Shown here: in pieces, positions 32,855 through 39,713 of the stretch | How the letters are laid out: each line of letters starts with the position of its first letter | How positions within the stretch are numbered: the first letter of the stretch is position 1 | NCBI RefSeq assembly: GCF_001423525.1 | Contig: NZ_LMOI01000001.1 | Location: forward strand, 554,413-618,412 | From: Arthrobacter sp. Leaf137 | GTDB taxonomy: Bacteria; Actinomycetota; Actinomycetes; Actinomycetales; Micrococcaceae | DNA length: 64,000 nucleotides | Reading direction: 5' to 3' | The notes under the pieces: generated by a model | What the model was told of the DNA's origin: nothing | What the model saw: only the letters and a program-made list of their open reading frames with translations | Databases searched by the model: none | Made by a program: the position numbers and the translations under genes

Positions 32855-33958
32855 TCAGCCCCTGCGCTTGCGGGCTGAGGCGGCCAGCTGCTCCAGCACC
32901 GACGCCGAGACGGCCCACTCCATGCACGCATCGGTGACGCTCTGCCCGTAGACCAGCTCATCCCGGCCCGCAGCGTGCTCCACGACATCCAGGTCCTGGG
33001 CGCCTCCCACCAGGAAGCTTTCGAGCATGACGCCGGCGATCGCCTGTGCGGCGGGGCCACCCTCTTCGAGCTGCGCACCGATTTCCAGGGCAACCTCCGC
33101 CTGCCGGTGGTGGCTCTTGCCGCTGTTGGCGTGGCTGGCGTCCACGATCAGGCGCGGGTTCAGTCCCTTGCCTGCCAGGGTGGCGGAGGCGGCTTCGACG
33201 TCTGCCGTCGAGTAGTTGGGGCCTTTCCGTCCGCCGCGGAGGATGACGTGAGTGTCCGGGTTGCCTGCGGTGGCTACCAGCGCGGCCCGGCCATCACCGT
33301 CGATCCCCAGGAACGCCTGGGCTGCCGCAGCGGCACCGCAGGCGTCGATGGCAACCTGCAGGCCGCCGTCGGTCCCGTTCTTGAAGCCGATCGGCATGGA
33401 CAGGCCGGACGCCAACTGGCGGTGGATCTGGCTCTCGGTGGTGCGGGCCCCGATGGCGCCCCAGGAAATAAGGTCGGCCATGTACTGCGGGCTGATCGGT
33501 TCGAGGAACTCGGTGGCGGTGGGCAGTCCCAGGGCGGTGACCTGCTGGAGGAAGTGGCGTGCGGTCCGCAGGCCGGTGACCATGTCGTGGCTGCCGTCCA
33601 GCCGCGGATCGTTGATCAGGCCCTTCCAGCCCACGGTGGTGCGCGGCTTCTCGAAGTACGTCCGCATGACGATCAGCAGGTCTTCCTTGTGCTTCTCAGC
33701 CTGGCTGACCAGCCGGCGGGCGTATTCCAGCCCGGCCTTGGGATCGTGGATCGAGCACGGGCCCACGATCACCAGCAGGCGGTCGTCCACGCCGTCCATG
33801 ATGGCGCGGACTTCATCGCGGCCGCGTTCGACGACGGCGGCCGCCTGTGCGTCGAGGGGCAGGTCCGCGATCAGTTCGGAAGGGGTGGGCAGCGGGGTGA
33901 ATTCGCTGACGCGCAGGTTCGAGGTGGATTGTGCTGCTGCTGCTGTTGCGGTGCTCAT
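32855..33958 (-). CDS. aroG: 3-deoxy-7-phosphoheptulonate synthase (DAHP synthase, AroG type)
   Basis: 367 residues, type I alpha (AroG/AroF/AroH-like). First step of the shikimate pathway, joining PEP and erythrose 4-phosphate. Landmarks: VIVGPCSIHDP with the metal-binding Cys, MRTYFEKPRTTVGWKGLINDP, GARTTESQIHRQLASGLSMPIGF (read as shorter blocks) and VDASHANSGK with a metal His. ATG 33958 follows AGGA. The gene sits behind a leader peptide rich in aromatic codons and a strong hairpin, pointing to control by aromatic amino acid supply. The 182-bp gap to the BldC-like gene shows nothing I can name. Confidence 0.94.
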   Translation of the reverse strand: MSTATAAAAQSTSNLRVSEFTPLPTPSELIADLPLDAQAAAVVERGRDEVRAIMDGVDDRLLVIVGPCSIHDPKAGLEYARRLVSQAEKHKEDLLIVMRTYFEKPRTTVGWKGLINDPRLDGSHDMVTGLRTARHFLQQVTALGLPTATEFLEPISPQYMADLISWGAIGARTTESQIHRQLASGLSMPIGFKNGTDGGLQVAIDACGAAAAAQAFLGIDGDGRAALVATAGNPDTHVILRGGRKGPNYSTADVEAASATLAGKGLNPRLIVDASHANSGKSHHRQAEVALEIGAQLEEGGPAAQAIAGVMLESFLVGGAQDLDVVEHAAGRDELVYGQSVTDACMEWAVSASVLEQLAASARKRRG

Positions 33959-34022
33959 GTTCGGGTCCTGTTCCAGATGGGAAGCGGGCCCGGATTTCAG
34001 AACCCGCCGGAGAAACGGCGAA

Positions 34023-34105
34023 GGGCAGAGAATAATCTCTGCCCTGTTGGCTCTGAAGGAAAGTTGGATGCGTGTCAGTTAGACGCGGGCCCCTCCAGAG
34101 CCAAC
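34023..34105 (-). promoter_or_regulatory. Attenuator-like RNA structures in DAHP synthase leader
   Basis: In mRNA order there are GTTGGCTCTG (34105-34096, inside the leader peptide codons), CAGAGCCAAC (34055-34046), its perfect complement, then a perfect 9-bp stem with 4-base loop GGGCAGAGA/TCTCTGCCC (34044-34023). CTCTG of the first arm can also pair with CAGAG of the hairpin's left arm, so the folds are mutually exclusive, as in ribosome-mediated attenuation. The T-run after the hairpin is weak (TTCGCCGTTTCTCC). Confidence 0.65.
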
Positions 34106-34134
34106 GAAAAATACGCATACCAACGGTTAGTCAT
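34075..34134 (-). CDS. Aromatic leader peptide (MTNRWYAYFSLALEGPASN)
   Basis: A 19-codon frame with Trp5, Tyr6, Tyr8 and Phe9, i.e. four aromatic residues in five codons, ends at TGA and lies 116 bp upstream of the DAHP synthase ATG. The predicted -10 ends 6 bases before the ATG, so the transcript would begin on the A of the start codon and be leaderless, fitting the missing ribosome site. Role by analogy: a ribosome stalled at these codons during aromatic amino acid shortage changes downstream folding. I recall a similar leader (aroR) ahead of a DAHP synthase gene in Corynebacterium glutamicum. Confidence 0.75.
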   Translation of the reverse strand: MTNRWYAYFSLALEGPASN

Positions 34135-34140
34135 GGGAAG

Positions 34141-34170
34141 ACCATAGGCTCACGCCAGCCGAACCGCCAA
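34141..34170 (-). promoter_or_regulatory. Predicted promoter of the DAHP synthase leader
   Basis: On the minus strand TTGGCG (34170-34165) is followed by an 18-base spacer and TATGGT (34146-34141), then 6 bases to the ATG of the leader peptide. Both hexamers are close to the housekeeping sigma consensus. The -35 lies 7 bp from the 30-bp inverted repeat at 34178-34243. Confidence 0.65.
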
Positions 34171-34177
34171 ATCGCCT

Positions 34178-34243
34178 CCCAACTAGGTAGCAGTAGATGT
34201 CGTTTTGAGGCTCCAAAACGACATCTACTGCTACCTAGTTGGG
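34178..34243. repeat. Perfect 30-bp inverted repeat with 6-base loop
   Basis: Arms 34178-34207 and 34214-34243 are exact reverse complements (outer end CCCAACTAGGTAGCAGTAG, inner end GTCGTTTTG). It starts 11 bp after the stop of the acetylesterase gene and could act as its terminator, but it is far longer than needed, AT-richer than its surroundings and lacks a T-run. It may be a dispersed palindromic element. No coding potential is seen. Confidence 0.9.
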
Positions 34244-34254
34244 GTGGGGGCAGG

Positions 34255-35274
34255 TCAGCCCAAAATCTTGCGCAGAAACAACAGCTGCCTGATCCACTGG
34301 TGTTCCTGGCCGCCTTCGTGGTTGTTGAACCGGTAGATCTCGATCTCCTTGGCCGCTCCGGTACCGGACGAACCGGCATCTCCCCCGCCGTACGCGTTGA
34401 AGCTGGCGAAGACCGTGGACGGCGGGCAGACGTCATCCATTTGCGCCACCGAGTAGAGCGCCGGCACCGTTGCCCAGCGGGCCAGGTTGACGCCGTCGAA
34501 ATACCGCAGGACTTCGAGGATGGAGTCATAGCGGTCGCGGTGGCGGCCAAGGAACTGGGCGATTTCGGGGTAGGGGCCGCGGGGTGTGATGTCGATGGCG
34601 CGCGGGAAGTCCTGCAGGAAGGGAACGTCGGGCAGCGCGGCGATGACGCCGTCGAGCCTTCCGGCCGCAAGGCCTGCCGTGGCCACCACAATGCCGCCGC
34701 CCTGGCTGACGCCCGCCAGCACCACCTTGGTGGGGTCGACGCCGGGATGGGACTGGGCGGCTTCCACGGCCCGGAAGGCGTCCACGTAGACACGCCGGTA
34801 GTAGTAGTCCTCCCTGCTTCCGGCGCCCCGGGTCATCAGGCCCGCGTGGGCTACGTCCCCGGCGGAGGGGTGCGGGTCCGGAGTGTCGCCGATGAGGCCA
34901 CCGTAACCCTGTCCCCGCGTGTCCATGATGAAGTGCGCATAGCCCGCCTGGGCCCACCGGGTGTCCTGGTTAACCAGGCCGCGGCCACCGGAGTAGCCGG
35001 CGTACTGGACCACTACGGGCAGGCGTGCACCCGGTTCGCGGTTGGCCGGCAGGTGCAGCCAGCCTTTGATCGGGGCCCCGCCATAACCGGCAAACGTGGC
35101 GTCGAACGTGTCGATGAGGGTGAGGTAGTTCTCGACAGGTTCGAAGGCGGCCTCCAGCGGGAAGGCCCGCGCCTCTTCGATGGTCGTGTCCCAAAACGTT
35201 GCAAGGTCGTTGGGCGGTGTCACGTCGGAGGTGTAGCCGCGGAGCTGGGCCAGGGGAAGGTCAAAGAGGGGCAT
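34255..35274 (-). CDS. Acetylxylan esterase / cephalosporin-C deacetylase family (CE7)
   Basis: 339-residue alpha/beta hydrolase. The CE7 signatures are the nucleophile elbow GVSQGGG, the RGQ motif in MDTRGQGYGG, the oxyanion area YAGYSGGRG and the C-terminal catalytic His in NNHEGGQEHQ. No signal peptide, so it removes acetyl groups from imported oligosaccharides in the cytoplasm. N-terminus MPLFDLPLAQLRGY is typical of the family. It is 9 bp behind lutC at the end of the rhamnose operon, which suggests acetylated rhamnogalacturonan fragments as substrate. Confidence 0.9.
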   Translation of the reverse strand: MPLFDLPLAQLRGYTSDVTPPNDLATFWDTTIEEARAFPLEAAFEPVENYLTLIDTFDATFAGYGGAPIKGWLHLPANREPGARLPVVVQYAGYSGGRGLVNQDTRWAQAGYAHFIMDTRGQGYGGLIGDTPDPHPSAGDVAHAGLMTRGAGSREDYYYRRVYVDAFRAVEAAQSHPGVDPTKVVLAGVSQGGGIVVATAGLAAGRLDGVIAALPDVPFLQDFPRAIDITPRGPYPEIAQFLGRHRDRYDSILEVLRYFDGVNLARWATVPALYSVAQMDDVCPPSTVFASFNAYGGGDAGSSGTGAAKEIEIYRFNNHEGGQEHQWIRQLLFLRKILG

Positions 35275-35283
35275 GGCTAGATC

Positions 35284-35937
35284 CTATGACGCGGGAAGCT
35301 TCCCGGACTGTTTGGTGATGATGACGTCCAGCCGGCGTGGCCCGTGGACGCCTTCGACGCGTTCGAGTTCGATGTCCGAGGTGGCGCTGGGGCCGCTGAT
35401 CATGGTGAGCGGGCGGGTGCCGTCCAGGCGGCGGAGGGCTTCGGGGAGGATCTGGGTGATGTCGCGGCTGTGGACCACGCAGATGTGGTGGTCCGGGATC
35501 AGCGAGATGGCGCGGCGGCCCTGGTCGGGGCTGCCGTCCAGGATGATGGTCCCGGATTCGGCGACGGTCACCGCACTGGAGGTCACGACGGCGTCGGTTG
35601 CGTCGAGTTCGGTGACGGACCGCGCGCCGTGCCCGCCGCCGTCGTACTTCACCCTGGAAGGTTCCGTTTCCCAGGCGAGCCAGGCCGGGTCCAGCCCGGC
35701 GGGCACCACGTAGGAGCGCGCGCCGGCGAGCAGGCCCTGGATGGTGGCCGGAATAGCGGCTTCGTCCACCACCGTCACGCCGGCTTTGTAGTCCTCCAGC
35801 CGGTCCACCAGCACGTCGATGCGTTCCTCCGCGTTGAGGTTTCCGTCCTGGCGGTAGGTCCGTGGAATGTCCGGAACGGCCGGGGCGTCCTGCAGCGCGG
35901 TGCGGACGGCAGCGAGGATGTGTTCGCGGGTGCTCAT
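35284..35937 (-). CDS. lutC: L-lactate utilisation protein LutC (LUD domain)
   Basis: 217 residues, one LUD domain. Third component of the LutABC system that oxidises L-lactate to pyruvate. Typical parts: RSYVVPAGL, AVTVAESGTIILD, RRAISLIPDHHICVV and TMISGPSATSDIE. The ATG at 35937 overlaps the lutB stop (ATGA), so translation is coupled. A frame open to 36429 is only the extension into lutB and is not used. Confidence 0.92.
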   Translation of the reverse strand: MSTREHILAAVRTALQDAPAVPDIPRTYRQDGNLNAEERIDVLVDRLEDYKAGVTVVDEAAIPATIQGLLAGARSYVVPAGLDPAWLAWETEPSRVKYDGGGHGARSVTELDATDAVVTSSAVTVAESGTIILDGSPDQGRRAISLIPDHHICVVHSRDITQILPEALRRLDGTRPLTMISGPSATSDIELERVEGVHGPRRLDVIITKQSGKLPAS

Positions 35938-37406
35938 GATTCCTTGTGCTCCTTGGCCCACCAGTCGCGGAAGGACTGGGACGGGGGCGCGGGGATGTCG
36001 CGGCTCTGGGTCCAGCCGGCGGCGATGCCGGGCAGTTTCTTGATTTTCTTGTCCTTGCCGGCGGCGGCGCGGCCCAGGGGCAGGAGCTTTTCGACGGCGC
36101 CCAGCCGGCGTCCGTCGGACAGCGCCCATGAGGCCGCCTTGAGCCCGACGTCCAGTTGGGACGGGAGTCCGCCGCGGTGGGCGTCCACGTCCTTTCCGCG
36201 GAGGTGGACCAGGATGTCCGGGATGTTGATCTTGACCGGGCAGGCGTCGTAGCAGGCCCCGCAGAGCGAGGACGCGTACGGCAGCGACCCGTTCTCCTCG
36301 GCTTCGACGCCGGTCATCAGCGGCGACAGTATGGCGCCGATGGGGCCCGGGTACGTTGAGCCGTAGGCGTGGCCGCCGGTGCGTTCGTAGACGGGGCAGA
36401 CGTTGATGCAGGCGCTGCAGCGGATGCAATGCAGGGCCGAGCGGCCCATCTCATCGGCCAGGGCGTTGGTCCGTCCGTTGTCCAGCAGGATGACGTGGAA
36501 CGTGGAAGGCCCGTCTCCTTCGGTGACGCCGGTCCAGAGGGAGGTGTAGGGGTTCATCCGCTCGCCGGTGGAGGAGCGCGGAAGGAGCTGCAGGAACACC
36601 TCAAGGTCCGAGAAGGTGGGCAGCAGTTTCTCGATGCCCATCACGGTAATCAGGGTCTCCGGCAGCGTGAGGCACATGCGGCCGTTGCCCTCGGATTCCA
36701 CCACGCTGAGGGTCCCGGAGTCTGCGATGCCGAAGTTCGCCCCGGAGATCGCCACTTTGGCGGTGAGGAACTTGGCGCGCAGGTGGGCGCGGGCGGCCAT
36801 GGCGAGGCGGCGCGGTTCGTCCGTGAGGTGGGGATCGACGCCGGGCATTTCCTTGAGGAAGATGTCGCGGACCTCGGTGCGGTTCTTGTGGATCGCCGGG
36901 ACCAGGATGTGGCTGGGCTTGTCATGGTCCAGCTGGACGATGAGTTCGGCCAGGTCCGTTTCGTAGGCGGCGATGCCGTGCTCTTCGAGGTATTCGTTCA
37001 TGCCGATTTCCTGGGTGGCCATCGACTTGACCTTGACCACCTCGTCCACGCCCTCGGCTTTGACAAGTTCGTGGATGATGCGGTTGGCCTCATCGGCGTC
37101 GCGGGCCCAGTGCACCGTGCCGCCGCGGGCGGTGACGTTGGCTTCGAAGGCTTCCAGGAGTTCGGGCAGTCGCGCCATGACGGAGGTCTTCAGGGCACTG
37201 CCGGCGTCGCGCAGTTCCTCCCAGTCGGGCAGTTCCCCGGTGACGTTGAGGCGCTTGGTGCGGATGGTGGAGGTGGCGTGCTTCAGGTTGCGGCGGAGCT
37301 GGCTGTTGCCGAGCTCCCTTCGGGCCGCTGAGGGGAACTTTTCCTCAGCGAAGAGGTTCCCGGAGCCGGGCCGCAGGCCGGGCATTCCCAGTGCGGTGCG
37401 GGACAT
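35934..37406 (-). CDS. lutB: L-lactate utilisation iron-sulfur protein LutB
   Basis: 490 residues: an N-terminal LUD domain (about 70-300, with GANFGIADSGTLSVVE) and two 4Fe-4S clusters with motifs CIRCSACINVCPVYE and CGACYDACPVKINIP. The C-terminal segment LPGIAAGWTQSRDIP is typical. ATG 37406 overlaps the lutA stop by one base; longer upstream frame rejected. In this operon the complex would receive L-lactate produced from L-lactaldehyde by the RhaE domain. Confidence 0.94.
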   Translation of the reverse strand: MSRTALGMPGLRPGSGNLFAEEKFPSAARRELGNSQLRRNLKHATSTIRTKRLNVTGELPDWEELRDAGSALKTSVMARLPELLEAFEANVTARGGTVHWARDADEANRIIHELVKAEGVDEVVKVKSMATQEIGMNEYLEEHGIAAYETDLAELIVQLDHDKPSHILVPAIHKNRTEVRDIFLKEMPGVDPHLTDEPRRLAMAARAHLRAKFLTAKVAISGANFGIADSGTLSVVESEGNGRMCLTLPETLITVMGIEKLLPTFSDLEVFLQLLPRSSTGERMNPYTSLWTGVTEGDGPSTFHVILLDNGRTNALADEMGRSALHCIRCSACINVCPVYERTGGHAYGSTYPGPIGAILSPLMTGVEAEENGSLPYASSLCGACYDACPVKINIPDILVHLRGKDVDAHRGGLPSQLDVGLKAASWALSDGRRLGAVEKLLPLGRAAAGKDKKIKKLPGIAAGWTQSRDIPAPPSQSFRDWWAKEHKES

Positions 37407-38209
37407 TATTTGACCACCACTTTCACGGTTTGTCCGGCAGGTCCTGGAACGGCGACCGGCTCGGCTTCGGTGCTGGCGAGGATCTCGGCCAGGTGCAGCG
37501 TGGCCACACCGGACTCCTGCCGGGAGAGGCCGCCGCCGATGTGCATCAGGCAGGAGTAGTCCCCGCCGGCGCACACCGACGCCCCGGTGCTGCGGATGTT
37601 TGCCGTCTTGTCCGCCAGCATCGCCGACGAAACGTCGGCGTTCTTCACGGAAAATGTGCCGCCGAACCCGCAGCACTGGTCCGCCTCCGGCAGGTCCAGC
37701 AGCTCCAGGCCCTCCACGCCGCGGAGCAGGCCGGCCTGCCGGTCGCCGAGCTTGAGCAGGCGCATGCCGTGGCAGGAGGGGTGGTAGGTCACTGTGTGCG
37801 GGAAGTAGGAGCCCAACTGTCCGGCAGGGTCGGTGACGCCCAGGACGTCCACCAGCAGTTCGGACAGCTCGTAGGTTTTCTTCCCGACGGCGGTTGCCCG
37901 CTCCTCGAGCCCGGCATCCCCTGCGCGGCGGGCCACCATGGGGTGCTGGTGCTTCACGGACGCCACGCAGGACCCGGACGGCGCCACCGCGACGTCGTAG
38001 TCCTCCGATTCGAAGGCCCTGACGTGGTTGGCCACCACTGGCACGGCTTCCTTGAAGTAGCCGCTGTTGACGTGCATCTGCCCGCAGCAGGCCTGCCCCT
38101 TGGGGAAGACCACCTCGTGGCCCAGCCGTTCCAGGACCGCCACCGTGGCCTGGGCAGCCCGCGGATACATGCCGTCCACGATGCAGGTGGCGAATAGTGC
38201 GATTTTCAT
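37406..38209 (-). CDS. lutA: L-lactate utilisation protein LutA (CCG domain)
   Basis: 267 residues with two cysteine-rich CCG domains, GQACCGQMHVNSGY and ADQCCGFGGTFSVKN, plus VTYHPSCHGMRLL. These bind an iron-sulfur cluster in this family and in glycolate oxidase GlcF and heterodisulfide reductase HdrB. The N-terminus MKIALFATCIVDGMYP is standard. It begins 4 bp after the rhamnulokinase stop, so the lactate genes are physically joined to the rhamnose genes. Confidence 0.94.
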   Translation of the reverse strand: MKIALFATCIVDGMYPRAAQATVAVLERLGHEVVFPKGQACCGQMHVNSGYFKEAVPVVANHVRAFESEDYDVAVAPSGSCVASVKHQHPMVARRAGDAGLEERATAVGKKTYELSELLVDVLGVTDPAGQLGSYFPHTVTYHPSCHGMRLLKLGDRQAGLLRGVEGLELLDLPEADQCCGFGGTFSVKNADVSSAMLADKTANIRSTGASVCAGGDYSCLMHIGGGLSRQESGVATLHLAEILASTEAEPVAVPGPAGQTVKVVVK

Positions 38210-38213
38210 AGTG

Positions 38214-39713
38214 TCAATTCCGGGAGGCGGTAACGGGGAGGTCGAGGGGCTCGTAGCGGTGCAGGCTGGCTCCGGCGGCGATGAGCCGGCGCAGTTCGGC
38301 CAGGCCGCCTGCCACGGCGCCTGCCGCCCGGGCCTGCACGAGCACATTGCCCAGGGCTGTCGCTTCCACGGGCCCGGCGATGACCGGGCGCCGGGTGGCA
38401 TCGGCCGTGAGCTGGCAGAGGAGGGCATTCTGCGATCCGCCGCCCACCACGTGCACCACGCCCACGGAGCGGTCCGCCAGGCGTTCGGCATCGGCCAGGG
38501 TCCGGGCGTATCCGGCAGCGAGGCTGTCCATGATGCACCGGGTGATGGCTGCAGGATCGTTCGGCAGCACCTCGCCCGTGCGCCGGACTGCCGCACGGAT
38601 GCGTTCGGGCATGTTGTCCGGGGCAATGAAGTACGGATCATCCGCATTGATTTGCGGTCCGCCGGCGGGCAGCGCGGCGGCAGCGGCCAGCAGGGCCGTC
38701 AGGTCCGGCTGGAACCCTTCCGATGCCCAGGTGCGCTGGCATTCGCTGAGCAGCCAGAGCCCCCCGATGTTGCGCAGGTAGCGGATGGTGCCGTCCACGC
38801 CGCGTTCGTTGGTGAAGTTCGCCTCCCGGCTGGCTTCGGTGAGGACCGGGTGCTGCAGTTCCAGGCCCACCAGGGACCAGGTGCCGGAGGAGACGTAGGC
38901 GAAGTCGCCGCCGTCGCCCTCCGTATCAGCCGGGACGGCCGCGACGGCGGACGCGGTATCGTGCGAGCCCACGGCCACTACGGCGGTGCTGGAGGGCAGG
39001 CCCACCTCCTCGGCAATGGCCGGGAGGAGGGTGCCGAACGCCTCGCCGGGCTGGATCAGCGGCGGGAACAGGTCCTTCCGCAAGCCCAGCGCCGCCAGGA
39101 ATTCGGTGGCCCACTCCCCCGCCACGGCGTCAAACAAACCGGTGGTGGAGGCGTTGGTGGCCTCGGTCCGGCGGGCGCCCGTGAGCAGGAAGGCGATGAG
39201 GTCCGGGATCAGGAGGGCCTGCAGCCCGTCGAGTTCCCTCTCGGTGGCCAGCTGGTAAATCGTGTTGAATTGCAGGAACTGCAGGCCGGTGGTGGCGTAC
39301 AACCGCTCCGGGTCCAGTTTCCGGTGGACAGGCTCCACGGCGGACCGGCTGCGGTCATCGCGGTAGCTGAACGGCTGGGCCACGAGGTTCCCGTCAGCGT
39401 CCACCAGGCCGTAGTCCACGGCCCAGGTGTCGATGCCGATGCTGGCGATCCGTTCGCCCTGCCCGGCGGCCACCGTCGCGGCAGTACGGAGGCCTGCAAG
39501 CACCTCCGCGAAGAGCGCGTCGAAGTTCCAGCGGAGGCCGCCGTCGATCTCCACCACGCCGTTGGGGAAGCGGTGGACGGTTTCCAGGGCCACCCCGGAC
39601 TCCGGTGAAACACGGCCGAGCATGACGCGGCCGGACGAGGCGCCGATGTCGACGGCTGCGAACACGCCAGAGGCCGTGTCCGCGCCGTCGGCATCGTTGA
39701 TCAACGTGCTCAC
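38214..39713 (-). CDS. rhaB: Rhamnulokinase (RhaB), FGGY family
   Basis: 499 residues. Phosphorylates L-rhamnulose to L-rhamnulose 1-phosphate. Sugar-kinase landmarks: AAVDIGASSGRVMLG (N-terminal phosphate loop), SIGIDTWAVDYGLVD, AVGSHDTASAVAAVP, FAYVSSGTWSLVGLE and the ATP-site HVVGGGSQNALL. These phrases are specific to RhaB rather than xylulo- or fuculokinase. The ATG overlaps the stop of the aldolase/dehydrogenase gene by 4 bp. Confidence 0.95.
   Translation of the reverse strand: MSTLINDADGADTASGVFAAVDIGASSGRVMLGRVSPESGVALETVHRFPNGVVEIDGGLRWNFDALFAEVLAGLRTAATVAAGQGERIASIGIDTWAVDYGLVDADGNLVAQPFSYRDDRSRSAVEPVHRKLDPERLYATTGLQFLQFNTIYQLATERELDGLQALLIPDLIAFLLTGARRTEATNASTTGLFDAVAGEWATEFLAALGLRKDLFPPLIQPGEAFGTLLPAIAEEVGLPSSTAVVAVGSHDTASAVAAVPADTEGDGGDFAYVSSGTWSLVGLELQHPVLTEASREANFTNERGVDGTIRYLRNIGGLWLLSECQRTWASEGFQPDLTALLAAAAALPAGGPQINADDPYFIAPDNMPERIRAAVRRTGEVLPNDPAAITRCIMDSLAAGYARTLADAERLADRSVGVVHVVGGGSQNALLCQLTADATRRPVIAGPVEATALGNVLVQARAAGAVAGGLAELRRLIAAGASLHRYEPLDLPVTASRN

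Noticed and set aside
32975..34147. 390-residue open frame opposite DAHP synthase
   Set aside because: Shadow of the aroG reading frame; no domain features, and it would erase the leader peptide region.
34178..34243. Insertion sequence terminal repeats
   Set aside because: Arms are only 6 bp apart with no transposase or target duplication; kept as an inverted repeat of unknown origin.
35284..36429. LutC extended upstream by about 160 residues
   Set aside because: The extension is low-complexity, overlaps lutB in another frame, and the LUD domain starts at the ATGA overlap.
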